A DNA stretch of 64,000 nucleotides from JANXSS01 sp040385645 (GTDB lineage: Bacteria > Pseudomonadota > Gammaproteobacteria > Burkholderiales > Burkholderiaceae_D), in NCBI GenBank assembly GCA_040385645.1, contig JAZKGZ010000002.1, positions 62,001-126,000 on the forward strand, written 5' to 3'. A model generated the notes under the pieces. That model saw only the letters and a program-made list of their open reading frames with translations. It searched no databases and was not told the origin of the DNA. Both the position numbers and the translations under genes were made by a program. Below, piece after piece: positions 24,756-33,292 of this stretch; within the stretch, counting starts at the first letter, position 1, and every line of letters begins with the position of its first letter.

Positions 24756-25940
24756 ATGCTCAATCCAAACTTGATTTTCGGTACTCCCGTGTCAATTCAC
24801 GAACTGGCGAAGATGGCGGCAGATTCTGCAGACGTGTTAGAACAAGTTCGTGACAAGATGCTCGAGCCTTTCCCGCGCAAACAAGCGCCATGCTTCTCCA
24901 TTCCTCAGGTAGCGACACTCTGTGGTGTAGATAGAATTCAATTTAAAAACCTCACTAGAAAACACAACTTGCCGTTGGGAGAATTCAGAAACAGTGAGAA
25001 ATCCCGCACTTACACATTGGAAGAAGCAATCACGTGTGTGAAAGCTGTTGGCAAGCGTTCGAGCAGGCCTGAAGGCAAACCCGGCAAGTTAATCGTCATT
25101 TCAAATTATAAAGGCGGTGTCAACAAAACGACTTCCGCCGTCTGTTTGGCCCAGGGTCTTTCTTTACGTGGATTGAAAGTGTTGTTGATCGACATGGACG
25201 GGCAAGGCTCTGCGACGATGCTTGCCGGGTTGTCCCCGGAACTCGAGATCGAACATGACCAGACGATCATGCCTTTCCTATACGGCGAGCAAACCGACTT
25301 GCGTTACGCCGTGCGTGACACTTATTGGCACAACATGGATTTGATTCCAGCCTCCAGTGCATTATTGGCAGCTGAGTTTGTCATTCCAGCTAAAGCGCGG
25401 GATGCAAAGCTGCTTTCACAGGGGTATGAATTCTGGATGGAGCTTAGTAACGGTCTCCACCCGCTTCGGGAAGAATATGACGTGATGGTGGTTGATACCA
25501 GTCCGTCATTAGGATATTTGACACAAAATGCGATGGTCGCCGCGGATGGCCTCTTGATGCCCTGCCCCTTGGATGCGTTGGATTATGCCTCTAGTACACA
25601 GTTTTGGGGTGTCTTCGCAGAGCTTGCTGCGACACTGCCCAGCTTTGCGGCATCAAAACATTATGATTTTGTGGAAATTTTCTTGACCAAGACTAAATCC
25701 GAGTCCGATCTGATGGCTTCGGCTGTTCGAGGTTGGATACAAGCTTCTTATGGAACACATCTAAGTGCTATTGGCATTCCAGAGAGCTCGGTGGCAAAGT
25801 CGGCGGCGACGCAACTGAAAACGATTTACGACTTGCAGAAACCCGATGGTTCCATCGAAGCTTATAAACGCTATAAAGAGCCTATGGACTCTTTTGTTGA
25901 CCACGTCCTCGGTCAGCTCACACTTGCCTGGAGAAGATAA
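24756..25940 (+). CDS. parA: ParA-family partition ATPase with N-terminal HTH
   Basis: Replicon-segregation ATPase, 394 aa from ATG 24756 (AAGGA upstream); the frame from 24714 lacks this. Residues 1-105 are an extra DNA-binding region with a MerR-like helix (FSIPQVATLCGVDRIQFKNL), as in large type Ia ParA proteins that also repress their own promoter. The deviant Walker A is KGGVNKTT (119-126), with Asn in place of the usual Gly and with the signature lysine K119. The Walker A' region VLLIDMDGQGSAT and VVDTSPSLGYLT follow. The stop codon overlaps the parB start by one base. Confidence 0.9.
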   Translation: MLNPNLIFGTPVSIHELAKMAADSADVLEQVRDKMLEPFPRKQAPCFSIPQVATLCGVDRIQFKNLTRKHNLPLGEFRNSEKSRTYTLEEAITCVKAVGKRSSRPEGKPGKLIVISNYKGGVNKTTSAVCLAQGLSLRGLKVLLIDMDGQGSATMLAGLSPELEIEHDQTIMPFLYGEQTDLRYAVRDTYWHNMDLIPASSALLAAEFVIPAKARDAKLLSQGYEFWMELSNGLHPLREEYDVMVVDTSPSLGYLTQNAMVAADGLLMPCPLDALDYASSTQFWGVFAELAATLPSFAASKHYDFVEIFLTKTKSESDLMASAVRGWIQASYGTHLSAIGIPESSVAKSAATQLKTIYDLQKPDGSIEAYKRYKEPMDSFVDHVLGQLTLAWRR

Positions 25941-26875
25941 TGACCAAAATTGGCTCGAAGATTTTTGGGAAAACAGAAGGCATCAAACCACGAGAGCGGC
26001 TCGAAATGGTACCAACCCGCATCAAAACCAGTCCCGGCCTGTTTTTGGATACACAACATCGCGCAGCGAAGCTAGAAGCGGAGAATGCTGCTTTACGCAA
26101 TAGTTTGGTGAAAATTTCAGATTTAAGAATTGTCGAAGGGCGCAAAAGAAACTTAACCGATCAGGAGTTTCTTGAACTGAAAATTAATCTTGAATCTTTT
26201 CCGTTGATAAATCCGGTGACGATTCGCGCGCTTCCTTCTGGCGAGTATGAATTGATCTCAGGGCACAATCGCGTGCAAGCATTCATTGAGTTGGGGCGTT
26301 CAGAAATTGAAGCGAATGTGATTGACCTGGCAGAGGAACAAGTGTTGCCTGCGGCGTTTTACAGCAATTTACTTTCGCCATCGTTGCCAGATTATGAAAA
26401 ATATCTTGGCTTCAAACAGCTTCAAGAAGCAACCGGCAAATCTCAATCGGACCTTGCCAAAGAAAGCGGCGTATCCAAAGCGATGATTTCGATGTTGTTT
26501 GCTTTCGACGAATTAAGTGCAAAAGCGCACGCATTACTATTTGCGCAGCCGCGTTTGTTAAGCGCTACGCTAGTAAATAAATTCAAACATTTGCCCTACG
26601 TGGACGAGGCTATCGCAAAATTGGCTTCAGGTGATATCACCCATCAACAAGCGATGCTCATCGCTTCGCAAAATCAGCAGCAAGGAATTGCAGTAGCAAG
26701 AACAAAGCCGATCGTGATCAAACGTGGCAAGCAACGTTTTGCCGAAATCAGTACACGAGGTTCTTCGGTAACTGTAAAACTATTTGACGACACCGCGGTT
26801 CCAGAATTTTTAGAGCTTATAGAAAACCTGGTTCGGCAAGCGGCGGGACAAAGTGAGAAGTCAACTAATTCGTAA
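25940..26875 (+). CDS. parB: ParB-family partition protein
   Basis: Centromere-binding partner of ParA, 311 aa. The ParB N-terminal (Srx/CTPase-like) domain has FPLINPVTIRALPSGEYELI followed by the GHNR motif that binds CTP in the family. The central HTH domain has YLGFKQLQEATGKSQSDLAK and GVSKAMISMLFAF. The C-terminus is short for self-association. It overlaps parA by a single base (TAATG), giving translational coupling. A candidate parS palindrome lies 19 bases after the stop. Confidence 0.9.
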   Translation: MTKIGSKIFGKTEGIKPRERLEMVPTRIKTSPGLFLDTQHRAAKLEAENAALRNSLVKISDLRIVEGRKRNLTDQEFLELKINLESFPLINPVTIRALPSGEYELISGHNRVQAFIELGRSEIEANVIDLAEEQVLPAAFYSNLLSPSLPDYEKYLGFKQLQEATGKSQSDLAKESGVSKAMISMLFAFDELSAKAHALLFAQPRLLSATLVNKFKHLPYVDEAIAKLASGDITHQQAMLIASQNQQQGIAVARTKPIVIKRGKQRFAEISTRGSSVTVKLFDDTAVPEFLELIENLVRQAAGQSEKSTNS

Positions 26876-27321
26876 CTTATTGATTTTAAACGAGTTCAAA
26901 GTTTGAACACTTTGTCTTTCGCCCGATTTATGGCGCGTTGATAGACGGCCGCCATAATCTCAATCTTATTTTATTGCGTACAGTAAAGTACTGACATGAA
27001 TTAGATGGTAGATTTTACTCACCTTTGCACTATGCACACATGGAGTTGTCTATCGAAAAACCTTCTTCGTGGCTCCTCGGGGTATAAAAGCTTTTATTCA
27101 TTTGATCAATCGTAAATTACTCGTCACCTCGCACAGCAAATAGTGATGCAGGCAGACTCTTCGCTGAGCAAATGATCAACGCTGGCAGCTGTCATCTAAT
27201 ATTTCATATCTCGAGATTTTGCTACGCTTTGCGGCAAGAGACGCGCTGATTCTAAGCTTTAAATCGTACGCAAGATGTCTTAAACACGTTCGTAAAATAT
27301 GAACTATAGTTCATGTTAACC
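26876..27321. other. Intergenic region downstream of parB
   Basis: About 445 bases without a supported gene. It holds the parS-like palindrome at 26894-26908, then AT-rich sequence ahead of the HTH-protein gene. I found no hairpin with a strong U-run and no ribosome-binding-site-plus-ORF pair worth reporting. Confidence 0.5.
26894..26908. promoter_or_regulatory. Candidate parS centromere palindrome
   Basis: GTTCAAAGTTTGAAC is a perfect 7-1-7 inverted repeat, 19 bases after parB. A 12-of-15 match (GTATAAAGTTTGAAT) occurs in the origin region at 24436-24450. Perfect palindromes of this size beside parAB are typical centromere sites; this sequence differs from the classical TGTTNCACGTGAAACA, so the assignment is inference. 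Confidence 0.45.
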
Positions 27322-27939
27322 ATGGTAGACCACACTTCAACATATCGGCTCTCTCGCGAGCAGTTTCGGGCCTTGGCGCGCGAAAAAGGGTGGAAATTTA
27401 AGATGCTTGCCGAGCGATGGGGAGTCAGTCCTGAGTGGGTAAGCATCGTCAGCCGGGATCCGAATCGGGATATCCGGTTCGACGATGCTTTGTTCGGTTT
27501 GCCAAACTTGCGTCATCTCGCCCGCGATTTGCGTAGGCGAGAACTGCAGGTTGATGAAGCGATGGCAAGATATCGTTTTTCGCAAGCTGCAACGCGAAAA
27601 AAGGCAGGTTTGCCAGGTTACAGATATCAAGGCTATCTCAATGTTGGTGCCATCGTCACCACCGTTACGCAATTTGGCACGGTTGCCGAAGAAGGCACGC
27701 GCGGTGTCGTATTCGATGTACGCCAGAATAGTCTCGAAGAAATTTATGGCGTGATTTTCGAGCAGGGTGCAACAGAATGGTTCACTCCGGCGCTGGTAGA
27801 TATTTATCTTGCGGGTACTGGCTTGGTTGCAACGGCTGCTACATCGTATTGCTACCTCGATAGCGCTTCACTACGCGTGGATTTTGAAATGGGTCGATTC
27901 GATTTCGATCCAGTGGGAATATCTAGCCGGGCCGGTTAG
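27322..27939 (+). CDS. Hypothetical protein with N-terminal HTH-like region
   Basis: About 205 aa. The N-terminal part (SREQFRALAREKGWKFKMLA followed by ERWGVSPEWVSIVSRDP) reads like a helix-turn-helix that would bind DNA. The middle and C-terminal region (VGAIVTTVTQFGTVAEEGTR and GVIFEQGATEWFTPALVDIY) is beta-rich and resembles no family I can name. Its position directly after parB in the same direction suggests a role connected with the replicon, perhaps copy control or regulation. Start could be 27313 or 27322; neither has a clear ribosome site. Confidence 0.6.
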   Translation: MVDHTSTYRLSREQFRALAREKGWKFKMLAERWGVSPEWVSIVSRDPNRDIRFDDALFGLPNLRHLARDLRRRELQVDEAMARYRFSQAATRKKAGLPGYRYQGYLNVGAIVTTVTQFGTVAEEGTRGVVFDVRQNSLEEIYGVIFEQGATEWFTPALVDIYLAGTGLVATAATSYCYLDSASLRVDFEMGRFDFDPVGISSRAG

Positions 27940-27952
27940 ATTAATCTGCCGT

Positions 27953-28750
27953 TTAGTATATTTCGGGCAGGGCGTTGATTGAAGCCAGAATTTTCCGGCC
28001 GATTTCTTGACGTTTTGCTAAATCTGCGAGGCGACCGGGCGTGTCGATGTTTAGCGCGAAGAATACTGGGCCGTCTGTCCGCTCTACCCAGCCCACCCAC
28101 CAGCCGATCGTTCCGGTCCACCCGGTTTTGGCACGCAAAATCCAATCCGACCCGGCTTCGTTGATCATTACGTCCTTAACGAGACGTTGATGCTCGATTG
28201 GAAAGGCTAGTTTGTTGGCATACAGATGCCGCAAGAATGCGATTTGCTCTTCAGCCGATATTGCTAGATCACCTTCGATCCAGAACGGTTTCCCACCGCT
28301 CGTGCGCATATTTCCGTATTGAATGCGTCGAAGGTAATCCTGCATTCGTTGCGCGCCCAGCTTTGCAGCAAATTTTTCATACACCCACACCGTTGAATTA
28401 CGCATTGCTGAACGCAACGTTTGATTGGCGTTCCACGTTGGAATAGCGCGGCTGACACCATCCCAAGCAATAACATCGAATTCGTCATGCAGCAGGTGCG
28501 CATCGAGCGCAAACAGGCTGTGGGGGATCTTGAATGTCGATGCGGGGGAAAAGCGAGCTTCGGCGCGTTGCCCATTATGAATAAAAACAGCGTTTTCCAT
28601 GTTTCGGGCATCGACCACGATAATAGTCCCGCGAGCTTCTGCCTGCTTGAAAAATCGTGACCACTCTTGGCGTTCCTGCGCATACGCCATATGCACGCGT
28701 GGGGTAAGAAGAAAAGAAATCGTCGTAAGAAGTAAGTGGCGTCGGTTCAT
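27953..28750 (-). CDS. Class D (OXA-type) beta-lactamase
   Basis: Periplasmic serine beta-lactamase of class D, 265 aa, hydrolysing penicillins and perhaps other beta-lactams. All hallmark motifs are present: active-site SxxK as S71-TFK74, S119-T-V, Y145-G-N, and K208-T-G, followed by a W-x-x-G stretch (WWVGWVE). A signal peptide with twin Arg (MNRRHLLLTTISFLL) ends near AYA. The ATG at 28750 gives the normal length; the longer frame to 28915 is implausible. It stands alone, with no gene cassette, integron or insertion element visible, which suggests a resident rather than recently captured enzyme. Substrate range cannot be read from this sequence. Confidence 0.93.
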   Translation of the reverse strand: MNRRHLLLTTISFLLTPRVHMAYAQERQEWSRFFKQAEARGTIIVVDARNMENAVFIHNGQRAEARFSPASTFKIPHSLFALDAHLLHDEFDVIAWDGVSRAIPTWNANQTLRSAMRNSTVWVYEKFAAKLGAQRMQDYLRRIQYGNMRTSGGKPFWIEGDLAISAEEQIAFLRHLYANKLAFPIEHQRLVKDVMINEAGSDWILRAKTGWTGTIGWWVGWVERTDGPVFFALNIDTPGRLADLAKRQEIGRKILASINALPEIY

Positions 28751-28953
28751 GGAAACAAAGTTTGGCATATGTCGGAGAAGCCAGGGCAGGGTGAATGTCG
28801 TTGCGCAGGACGTCACGGCATGACCAGGTGGGATGGAAGAGACAAATTCAAAAAATATGGCTGGAATTGTCTTGGTTGCCTTGATGAAATTTTTCCCGGG
28901 CGCTACAGTGAGCATACGACCCCAGGCTTTTCCAAACCTTATTACGAGATGCC

Positions 28954-29223
28954 ATGCGACGCATATTTACCAATTCCGAAGCTCAGCAGACTTATGATGC
29001 GCTAATGCAGGCGCGTCCGTTGCGCACTGCGACGACGATCGGTACCGCCTTCTATTTCGGTTATGAAAATCCTTACAGCGAAGGCTTGCCCGATCTGTGC
29101 GGCAAACCCGGAAGCGCTACTCGTGCAGCATGGGCAGCAGGTGTAGACAGCCGTCGTATGGACGCACGGCTGACCGGCAGCCGACCGGTGCTGTTCAGGG
29201 GCGAGCTCGCCAGGCAAGCCTGA
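28954..29223 (+). CDS. Hypothetical protein, 89 aa
   Basis: Short protein starting MRRIFTNSEAQQTYDALMQA, with an alanine- and arginine-rich second half. No family recognised. It lies upstream of the DUF924 gene on the same strand, 80 bases apart, and divergent from the beta-lactamase. No membrane segment or signal peptide. Moderately supported: good length for its position and a plausible frame, but no strong ribosome-binding site. Confidence 0.45.
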   Translation: MRRIFTNSEAQQTYDALMQARPLRTATTIGTAFYFGYENPYSEGLPDLCGKPGSATRAAWAAGVDSRRMDARLTGSRPVLFRGELARQA

Positions 29224-29303
29224 GCCTTTGCACTTTTGCGAAATCGCTTTACCTCGTAAGATCGACGCGTAAGATAGTGGATTTTTAGCGAGGGAAAGCC
29301 GCT

Positions 29304-29840
29304 TTGTATCACGACATCCTGACGTTCTGGTTTTCAGAGATCGATCCAAAAACCTGGTGGGCCGCCGACCCGGTGTTCGACGAATCCCTTCGAAAACGTT
29401 TTTTGCCGGTGCTGGAGCAGGGCGCGCGTGGCGAGCTCTTCGCCTGGCGAGAGCGCGCGCAGGGCCGCCTTGCCGAAATCATCGTGCTCGATCAATTTTC
29501 TCGAAATATTTACCGCGATACGCCGGCCGCTTTCGCTCAGGATGGCATGGCATTGGTACTGGCGCAGGAAGCCGTTACTGCTGGCGCGCTGTCGGTGCTG
29601 ACACCGCCTGAGAAAGCGTTTTTGCTGTCGCCTTACATGCATAGCGAATCGCGCAACATTCATGCGCAAGCCGAAACGCTGTATCAAGCGCATGCGCCCT
29701 CAAGTAATCTCGAATTCGAGCGCCGGCACAAGGCCATCATCGATCGTTTCGATCGCTACCCACATCGTAACGAGATTTTGGGGCGCACCTCCACTGCCGA
29801 AGAACTGGCATTTCTCAAGCAACCCGGTTCCCGTTTTTGA
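29304..29840 (+). CDS. DUF924 family protein
   Basis: 178-aa helical protein of the DUF924 family (YbgI-like length class, tetratricopeptide-like fold), function unknown. Family hallmarks are DILTFWFSEIDPKTWWAADP at the N-terminus, the block IIVLDQFSRNIYRDTPAAFAQ, and PYMHSESRNIHAQ near the middle, plus RFDRYPHRNEILGR close to the end. The start is a TTG at 29304 with GAGGGA about nine bases before it. It ends just before an intergenic region without genes. Confidence 0.85.
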   Translation: MYHDILTFWFSEIDPKTWWAADPVFDESLRKRFLPVLEQGARGELFAWRERAQGRLAEIIVLDQFSRNIYRDTPAAFAQDGMALVLAQEAVTAGALSVLTPPEKAFLLSPYMHSESRNIHAQAETLYQAHAPSSNLEFERRHKAIIDRFDRYPHRNEILGRTSTAEELAFLKQPGSRF

Positions 29841-30236
29841 TCTGGACGCGCGAGGTGGATCTTTATTGTTAGTAGAAACAAACCTGCCTATTTTTATAGC
29901 AAAACCCATCGATCTACTGTGCAAGCGGCCTGGGAGACAGGTGTTAAGACTTATCCACATGCTTGTCCACTCCTGACGGGGGTAACCCTGTATTCATTTT
30001 TCTAGCGGCTCACGCAATGGCTAAGCTGGCTGGCGCACTGACTCAACCGTCGTCGGCTTGTACCCTTTGACGCATCGGTTCCTTATCATCGTCTCGTTAT
30101 CGTCGTGTCACCGTTGTTACGCACACCAGACTGAGTCCACTATAAAAAAATTTCTCTTTACCCTAACAACCGCCTCGGCAATAACCGATGTCAGCGCTGT
30201 CGTCACGGCAAAAACGTTTGGTGCAGTGTCGAAGCG
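29841..30236. other. Intergenic region before the 212-aa gene
   Basis: About 400 bases without a supported gene. It holds one perfect DnaA-box-like sequence TTATCCACA (29951-29959) near the middle, probably by chance because no cluster accompanies it, and a promoter region for the downstream secreted-type protein. Confidence 0.4.
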
Positions 30237-30875
30237 ATGACGGCTATAACATTACTGCTAGCCGGACTTTTAACAGGTGCTGGTGTGTCGCTACCGGGAA
30301 GAGCGGTGGAGTCGGCGCAAACTGCAGCCTTAGCCCCGGTCTCAATCCCGGTACCGGCCGTACGCGCGTTTATCGGTAAAACAGAAAGACTGCTGTTTCA
30401 AGCGACGGGCGATCTGAATCAGGATGGCTATCCCGATACGCTGATCGTGGTTGAAAAACCGGCTGGAGGGAATGCCGATCAGCCGCAGGACCGGTCCCGT
30501 GAACTGCGTATTTTGACACGTGATAGGAATGGAAGCCTGATATTAGCCAAGCGATCGGCGCATGCGATCATGTGCAAGCTCTGCGGTGGCGCATTCGGCG
30601 ATCCGTTTGCCGGTATCACCATTAATGGATCGAACTTTACGATCAAGCACTACGGTGGCTCGCGGGATCGATGGCGTATCGATGCTAGCTTCGGATATTC
30701 GCGCATCGACCGCACTTGGCAGCTCACGCGTGTCACACAGAGGTTGTCCGACACGCTCGATCTGGCGAATCGGTCGACGACGGTTTTTTTGGCTGGCAAA
30801 CAATTCGGCAAGGTCGCCATCGACCAGTTTCGCGTCGATGGCGATGTATCCTGGATGAAAAAAGCCCCGTACTAA
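30237..30875 (+). CDS. Secreted-type hypothetical protein, FG-GAP-like N-terminal motif
   Basis: 212 aa with an N-terminal hydrophobic segment (TAITLLLAGLLTGAG) that may be a signal peptide. LLFQATGDLNQDGYPDTLIV resembles an integrin/FG-GAP-type calcium loop (DLNQDGYPD), commonly found in extracytoplasmic proteins. A CKLCGG motif at about residue 113 is unusual in an exported protein. C-terminal half is beta-rich (FTIKHYGGSRDRWRIDASFG). Similar proteins are widespread in betaproteobacteria, but I cannot name a function. The coding end overlaps the katG terminator. Confidence 0.65.
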   Translation: MTAITLLLAGLLTGAGVSLPGRAVESAQTAALAPVSIPVPAVRAFIGKTERLLFQATGDLNQDGYPDTLIVVEKPAGGNADQPQDRSRELRILTRDRNGSLILAKRSAHAIMCKLCGGAFGDPFAGITINGSNFTIKHYGGSRDRWRIDASFGYSRIDRTWQLTRVTQRLSDTLDLANRSTTVFLAGKQFGKVAIDQFRVDGDVSWMKKAPY

Positions 30876-30893
30876 GCGAGTGCTACGGGGCTT
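30862..30893 (-). terminator. katG terminator overlapping the end of the opposite gene
   Basis: Stem AAGCCCCGTA (30862-30871) with TACGGGGCTT (30884-30893) followed, on the minus strand, by a run of T. It terminates katG, whose stop is at 30906. The first arm lies within the last codons of the convergent 30237-30875 gene. Confidence 0.75.
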
Positions 30894-30905
30894 CACATTG
30901 CTCGA

Positions 30906-33110
30906 TCAGGCGAGGTCGTAACGATCCAGGTTCATCACCTTGTTCCAGGCAGCCACGAAATCGCGTGTGAAAGCCGGCCCAGAATCGCTGCAAGCATAAA
31001 CTTCAGCCAATGCCCGCAATTGCGAGTTGGAGCCGAAAACCAGATCGACGATGGTGCCGGTCCAACGTAGTTCGTTCGTGGTTCGGTCGCGTCCCTCAAG
31101 AATGTCTTTCGACGCAGCCGACTCTTGCCACTTCGTGCGCATGTCGAGCAGATTGACGAAAAAATCGTTGGTTAACGCTTCCGTGCGTTCGGTAAAAATT
31201 CCGTGACGCGTTCCGTCGAAATTTGTGTTCAACGCCCGCATACCGCCGATCAATACTGTCATCTCCGGCGCGGTCAGGTTCATCAATTGCGCGCGGTCGA
31301 TCAGCAATTCGGCTGCCGACGACTCCAGCCCCTTACGGCAGTAGTTTCGAAAGCCGTCACCCACCGGCTGCAGTACGGCGGCCGATTCTACGTCGGTCTG
31401 CTCTTGCGAGGCATCCATGCGACCTGGGGCGAAGGGCACTGCTATTACCTGCCCGGCATTTTTCGCCGCCGCTTCGACAGCTGCGCAGCCACCGAGTACG
31501 ATCAGGTCCGCAAGCGAAATTTTCTTGTCGCCGGATTGAGCCTTATTGAAGTCTTGCTGAATCGCTTCCAATACTGCCAGCACTTTTGCCAGCTGTGCCG
31601 GCTGATTGGCTTCCCAATCCTTTTGGGGTGCCAGCCGTATGCGTGCGCCATTGGCACCACCGCGGCGATCGCTGCCGCGAAATGTCGCAGCCGAAGCCCA
31701 AGCCGTGGTCACCAGTTCGGAAATCGATAATGAAGAAGCAAGGATCGTCGCCTTCAATGCGGCGATGTCGCTGGCATCCACCAGAGGGTGATCCACCGGC
31801 GGAATAGCGTCTTGCCACAGCTGCGGTTGTGCTGGAACCAGGGGGCCGAGGTAGCGCGAGAGTGGGCCCATGTCGCGGTGGGTCAGCTTGTACCAAGCCT
31901 TGGCAAACGCCTCGGCAAATTCTTGCGGATTAGCTTGAAAGCGCCGCGAAATTTTTTCGTAGGCGGGGTCCATGCGCATGGCAAGGTCGGCGGTCGACAT
32001 CATCGGTGCATGGCGCAACGATGGATCGTGTGCATCCGGCACCGTGCCGGCACCAGCGTTGTTCTTAGGCATCCATTGATGGGCACCTGCCGGGCTTTTC
32101 GTCAATTCCCATTCATATTTGAACAGGATATCGAAATATTCGTTGTCCCATTTTGTCGGATTGGTGGTCCATGCACCTTCCAGGCCGCTGGTAATCGTAT
32201 GCGCGCCGAAACCGGTGCCGTGAGCGTTTTTCCAGCCGAAGCCCTGGTCGGTTATGTCCCCGCGTTCCGGTTCGTGGCCGACGTGCTGGCCGGGGTCGGC
32301 TGCGCCATGGCATTTGCCGAACGTATGCCCACCGGCGACCAAGGCAACGGTTTCTTCATCGTTCATTGCCATACGTGCGAAGGTGTCGCGGATGTCGCGT
32401 GCCGAAGCCACCGGGTCCGGATTGCCGTTCGGCCCTTCAGGATTTACATAGACCAGGCCCATCTGTACCGCACCGAGATGGCCTTCGAGTTCCCGGTCGC
32501 CGGTATAGCGGTTGTCGCCCATCCATTCCGATTCCGGCCCCCAGTAGATGTCTTCCTTCGGTTCCCAGACATCTTCGCGCCCACCGGCAAAGCCGAACGT
32601 CTTAAAGCCCATCGATTCCAGCGACACGTTACCAGCGAGAATGAACAAATCTGCCCAGGAAATCTTGCGCCCGTATTTTTGCTTGATCGGCCAGAGCAAC
32701 CGACGCGCCTTGTCCAGGTTGCCGTTGTCCGGCCAACTGTTGAGCGGTGCAAAACGTTGTGTGCCCGATGCAGAGCCGCCCCGGCCGTCGCCAACGCGAT
32801 AAGTGCCGGCACTATGCCATGCCATGCGAATGAAGAACGGTCCATAGTGGCCATAGTCGGCAGGCCACCAGGCTTGTGAGTCGGTCATCAGTGCATGCAG
32901 GTCGCTGACGACGGCATCCAGGTCGAGGCTCTTGAACTCGGCGGCGTAGTCGAATCCTGGTTCCATTGGATTGGACAATGACGAGTGTTGATGCAGCACG
33001 CCCAGGCTTAGCTGGTTCGGCCACCAGTGTGCATTGGAGCGGATTTTCGGTACGGTGCGCTCGGTAGTGGTTGCAGCGCCGGCGAATGGGCACTTGGTTT
33101 CGGTCGACAA
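30906..33110 (-). CDS. katG: Catalase-peroxidase
   Basis: Bifunctional heme enzyme (734 aa) that destroys hydrogen peroxide; E. coli KatG has 726 aa. The distal heme pocket contains R-x-x-W-H in RMAWHSAGTYRVGDGRGG; the Tyr of the Met-Tyr-Trp crosslink is in MGLVYVNPEGPNG; the proximal heme ligand His is in VALVAGGHTFGKCHGA. A second, heme-free copy of the peroxidase fold fills the C-terminal half. Start: the frame opens at ATG 33131, but AGGAG at the right distance precedes the TTG at 33110 and gives the standard STETKCPF N-terminus, so I choose 33110. An OxyR-like site is located 78-114 bases upstream. Confidence 0.96.
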   Translation of the reverse strand: MSTETKCPFAGAATTTERTVPKIRSNAHWWPNQLSLGVLHQHSSLSNPMEPGFDYAAEFKSLDLDAVVSDLHALMTDSQAWWPADYGHYGPFFIRMAWHSAGTYRVGDGRGGSASGTQRFAPLNSWPDNGNLDKARRLLWPIKQKYGRKISWADLFILAGNVSLESMGFKTFGFAGGREDVWEPKEDIYWGPESEWMGDNRYTGDRELEGHLGAVQMGLVYVNPEGPNGNPDPVASARDIRDTFARMAMNDEETVALVAGGHTFGKCHGAADPGQHVGHEPERGDITDQGFGWKNAHGTGFGAHTITSGLEGAWTTNPTKWDNEYFDILFKYEWELTKSPAGAHQWMPKNNAGAGTVPDAHDPSLRHAPMMSTADLAMRMDPAYEKISRRFQANPQEFAEAFAKAWYKLTHRDMGPLSRYLGPLVPAQPQLWQDAIPPVDHPLVDASDIAALKATILASSLSISELVTTAWASAATFRGSDRRGGANGARIRLAPQKDWEANQPAQLAKVLAVLEAIQQDFNKAQSGDKKISLADLIVLGGCAAVEAAAKNAGQVIAVPFAPGRMDASQEQTDVESAAVLQPVGDGFRNYCRKGLESSAAELLIDRAQLMNLTAPEMTVLIGGMRALNTNFDGTRHGIFTERTEALTNDFFVNLLDMRTKWQESAASKDILEGRDRTTNELRWTGTIVDLVFGSNSQLRALAEVYACSDSGPAFTRDFVAAWNKVMNLDRYDLA

Positions 33111-33187
33111 AATAATCTCCTTTGATTGCATGAAGGAATTTGTAATGATGGGAAGTGAAGTATAGGACGTGGCGTGTTATAGAAAAA

Positions 33188-33224
33188 ATAAAACTTAATG
33201 ATGAATGCAATAGATTTAATCTAT
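33188..33224 (-). promoter_or_regulatory. Putative OxyR-binding site upstream of katG
   Basis: Core ATAG-ATTTAAT-CTAT (33210-33224) is a perfect ATAG-N7-CTAT half of the OxyR motif. The next two elements at 11-base spacing are ATAA (33188) and TGAT (33199), giving 13 of 16 defined bases. It lies 78 bases before the katG start. Confidence 0.55.
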
Positions 33225-33292
33225 TGCAGTGCGGTGATCTGCAAAAAGTAAGCCTTGTTTAGAAAACGGGGCGTATGGTGTGCAAAGAACTT

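Noticed and set aside
29951..29959. Perfect DnaA-box sequence TTATCCACA
   Set aside because: A single copy 5 kb from the rep locus with no cluster; expected by chance in a window this size.
31788..32879. Long plus-strand open frame inside katG
   Set aside because: It lies entirely antisense to a clearly functional catalase-peroxidase and resembles no protein.
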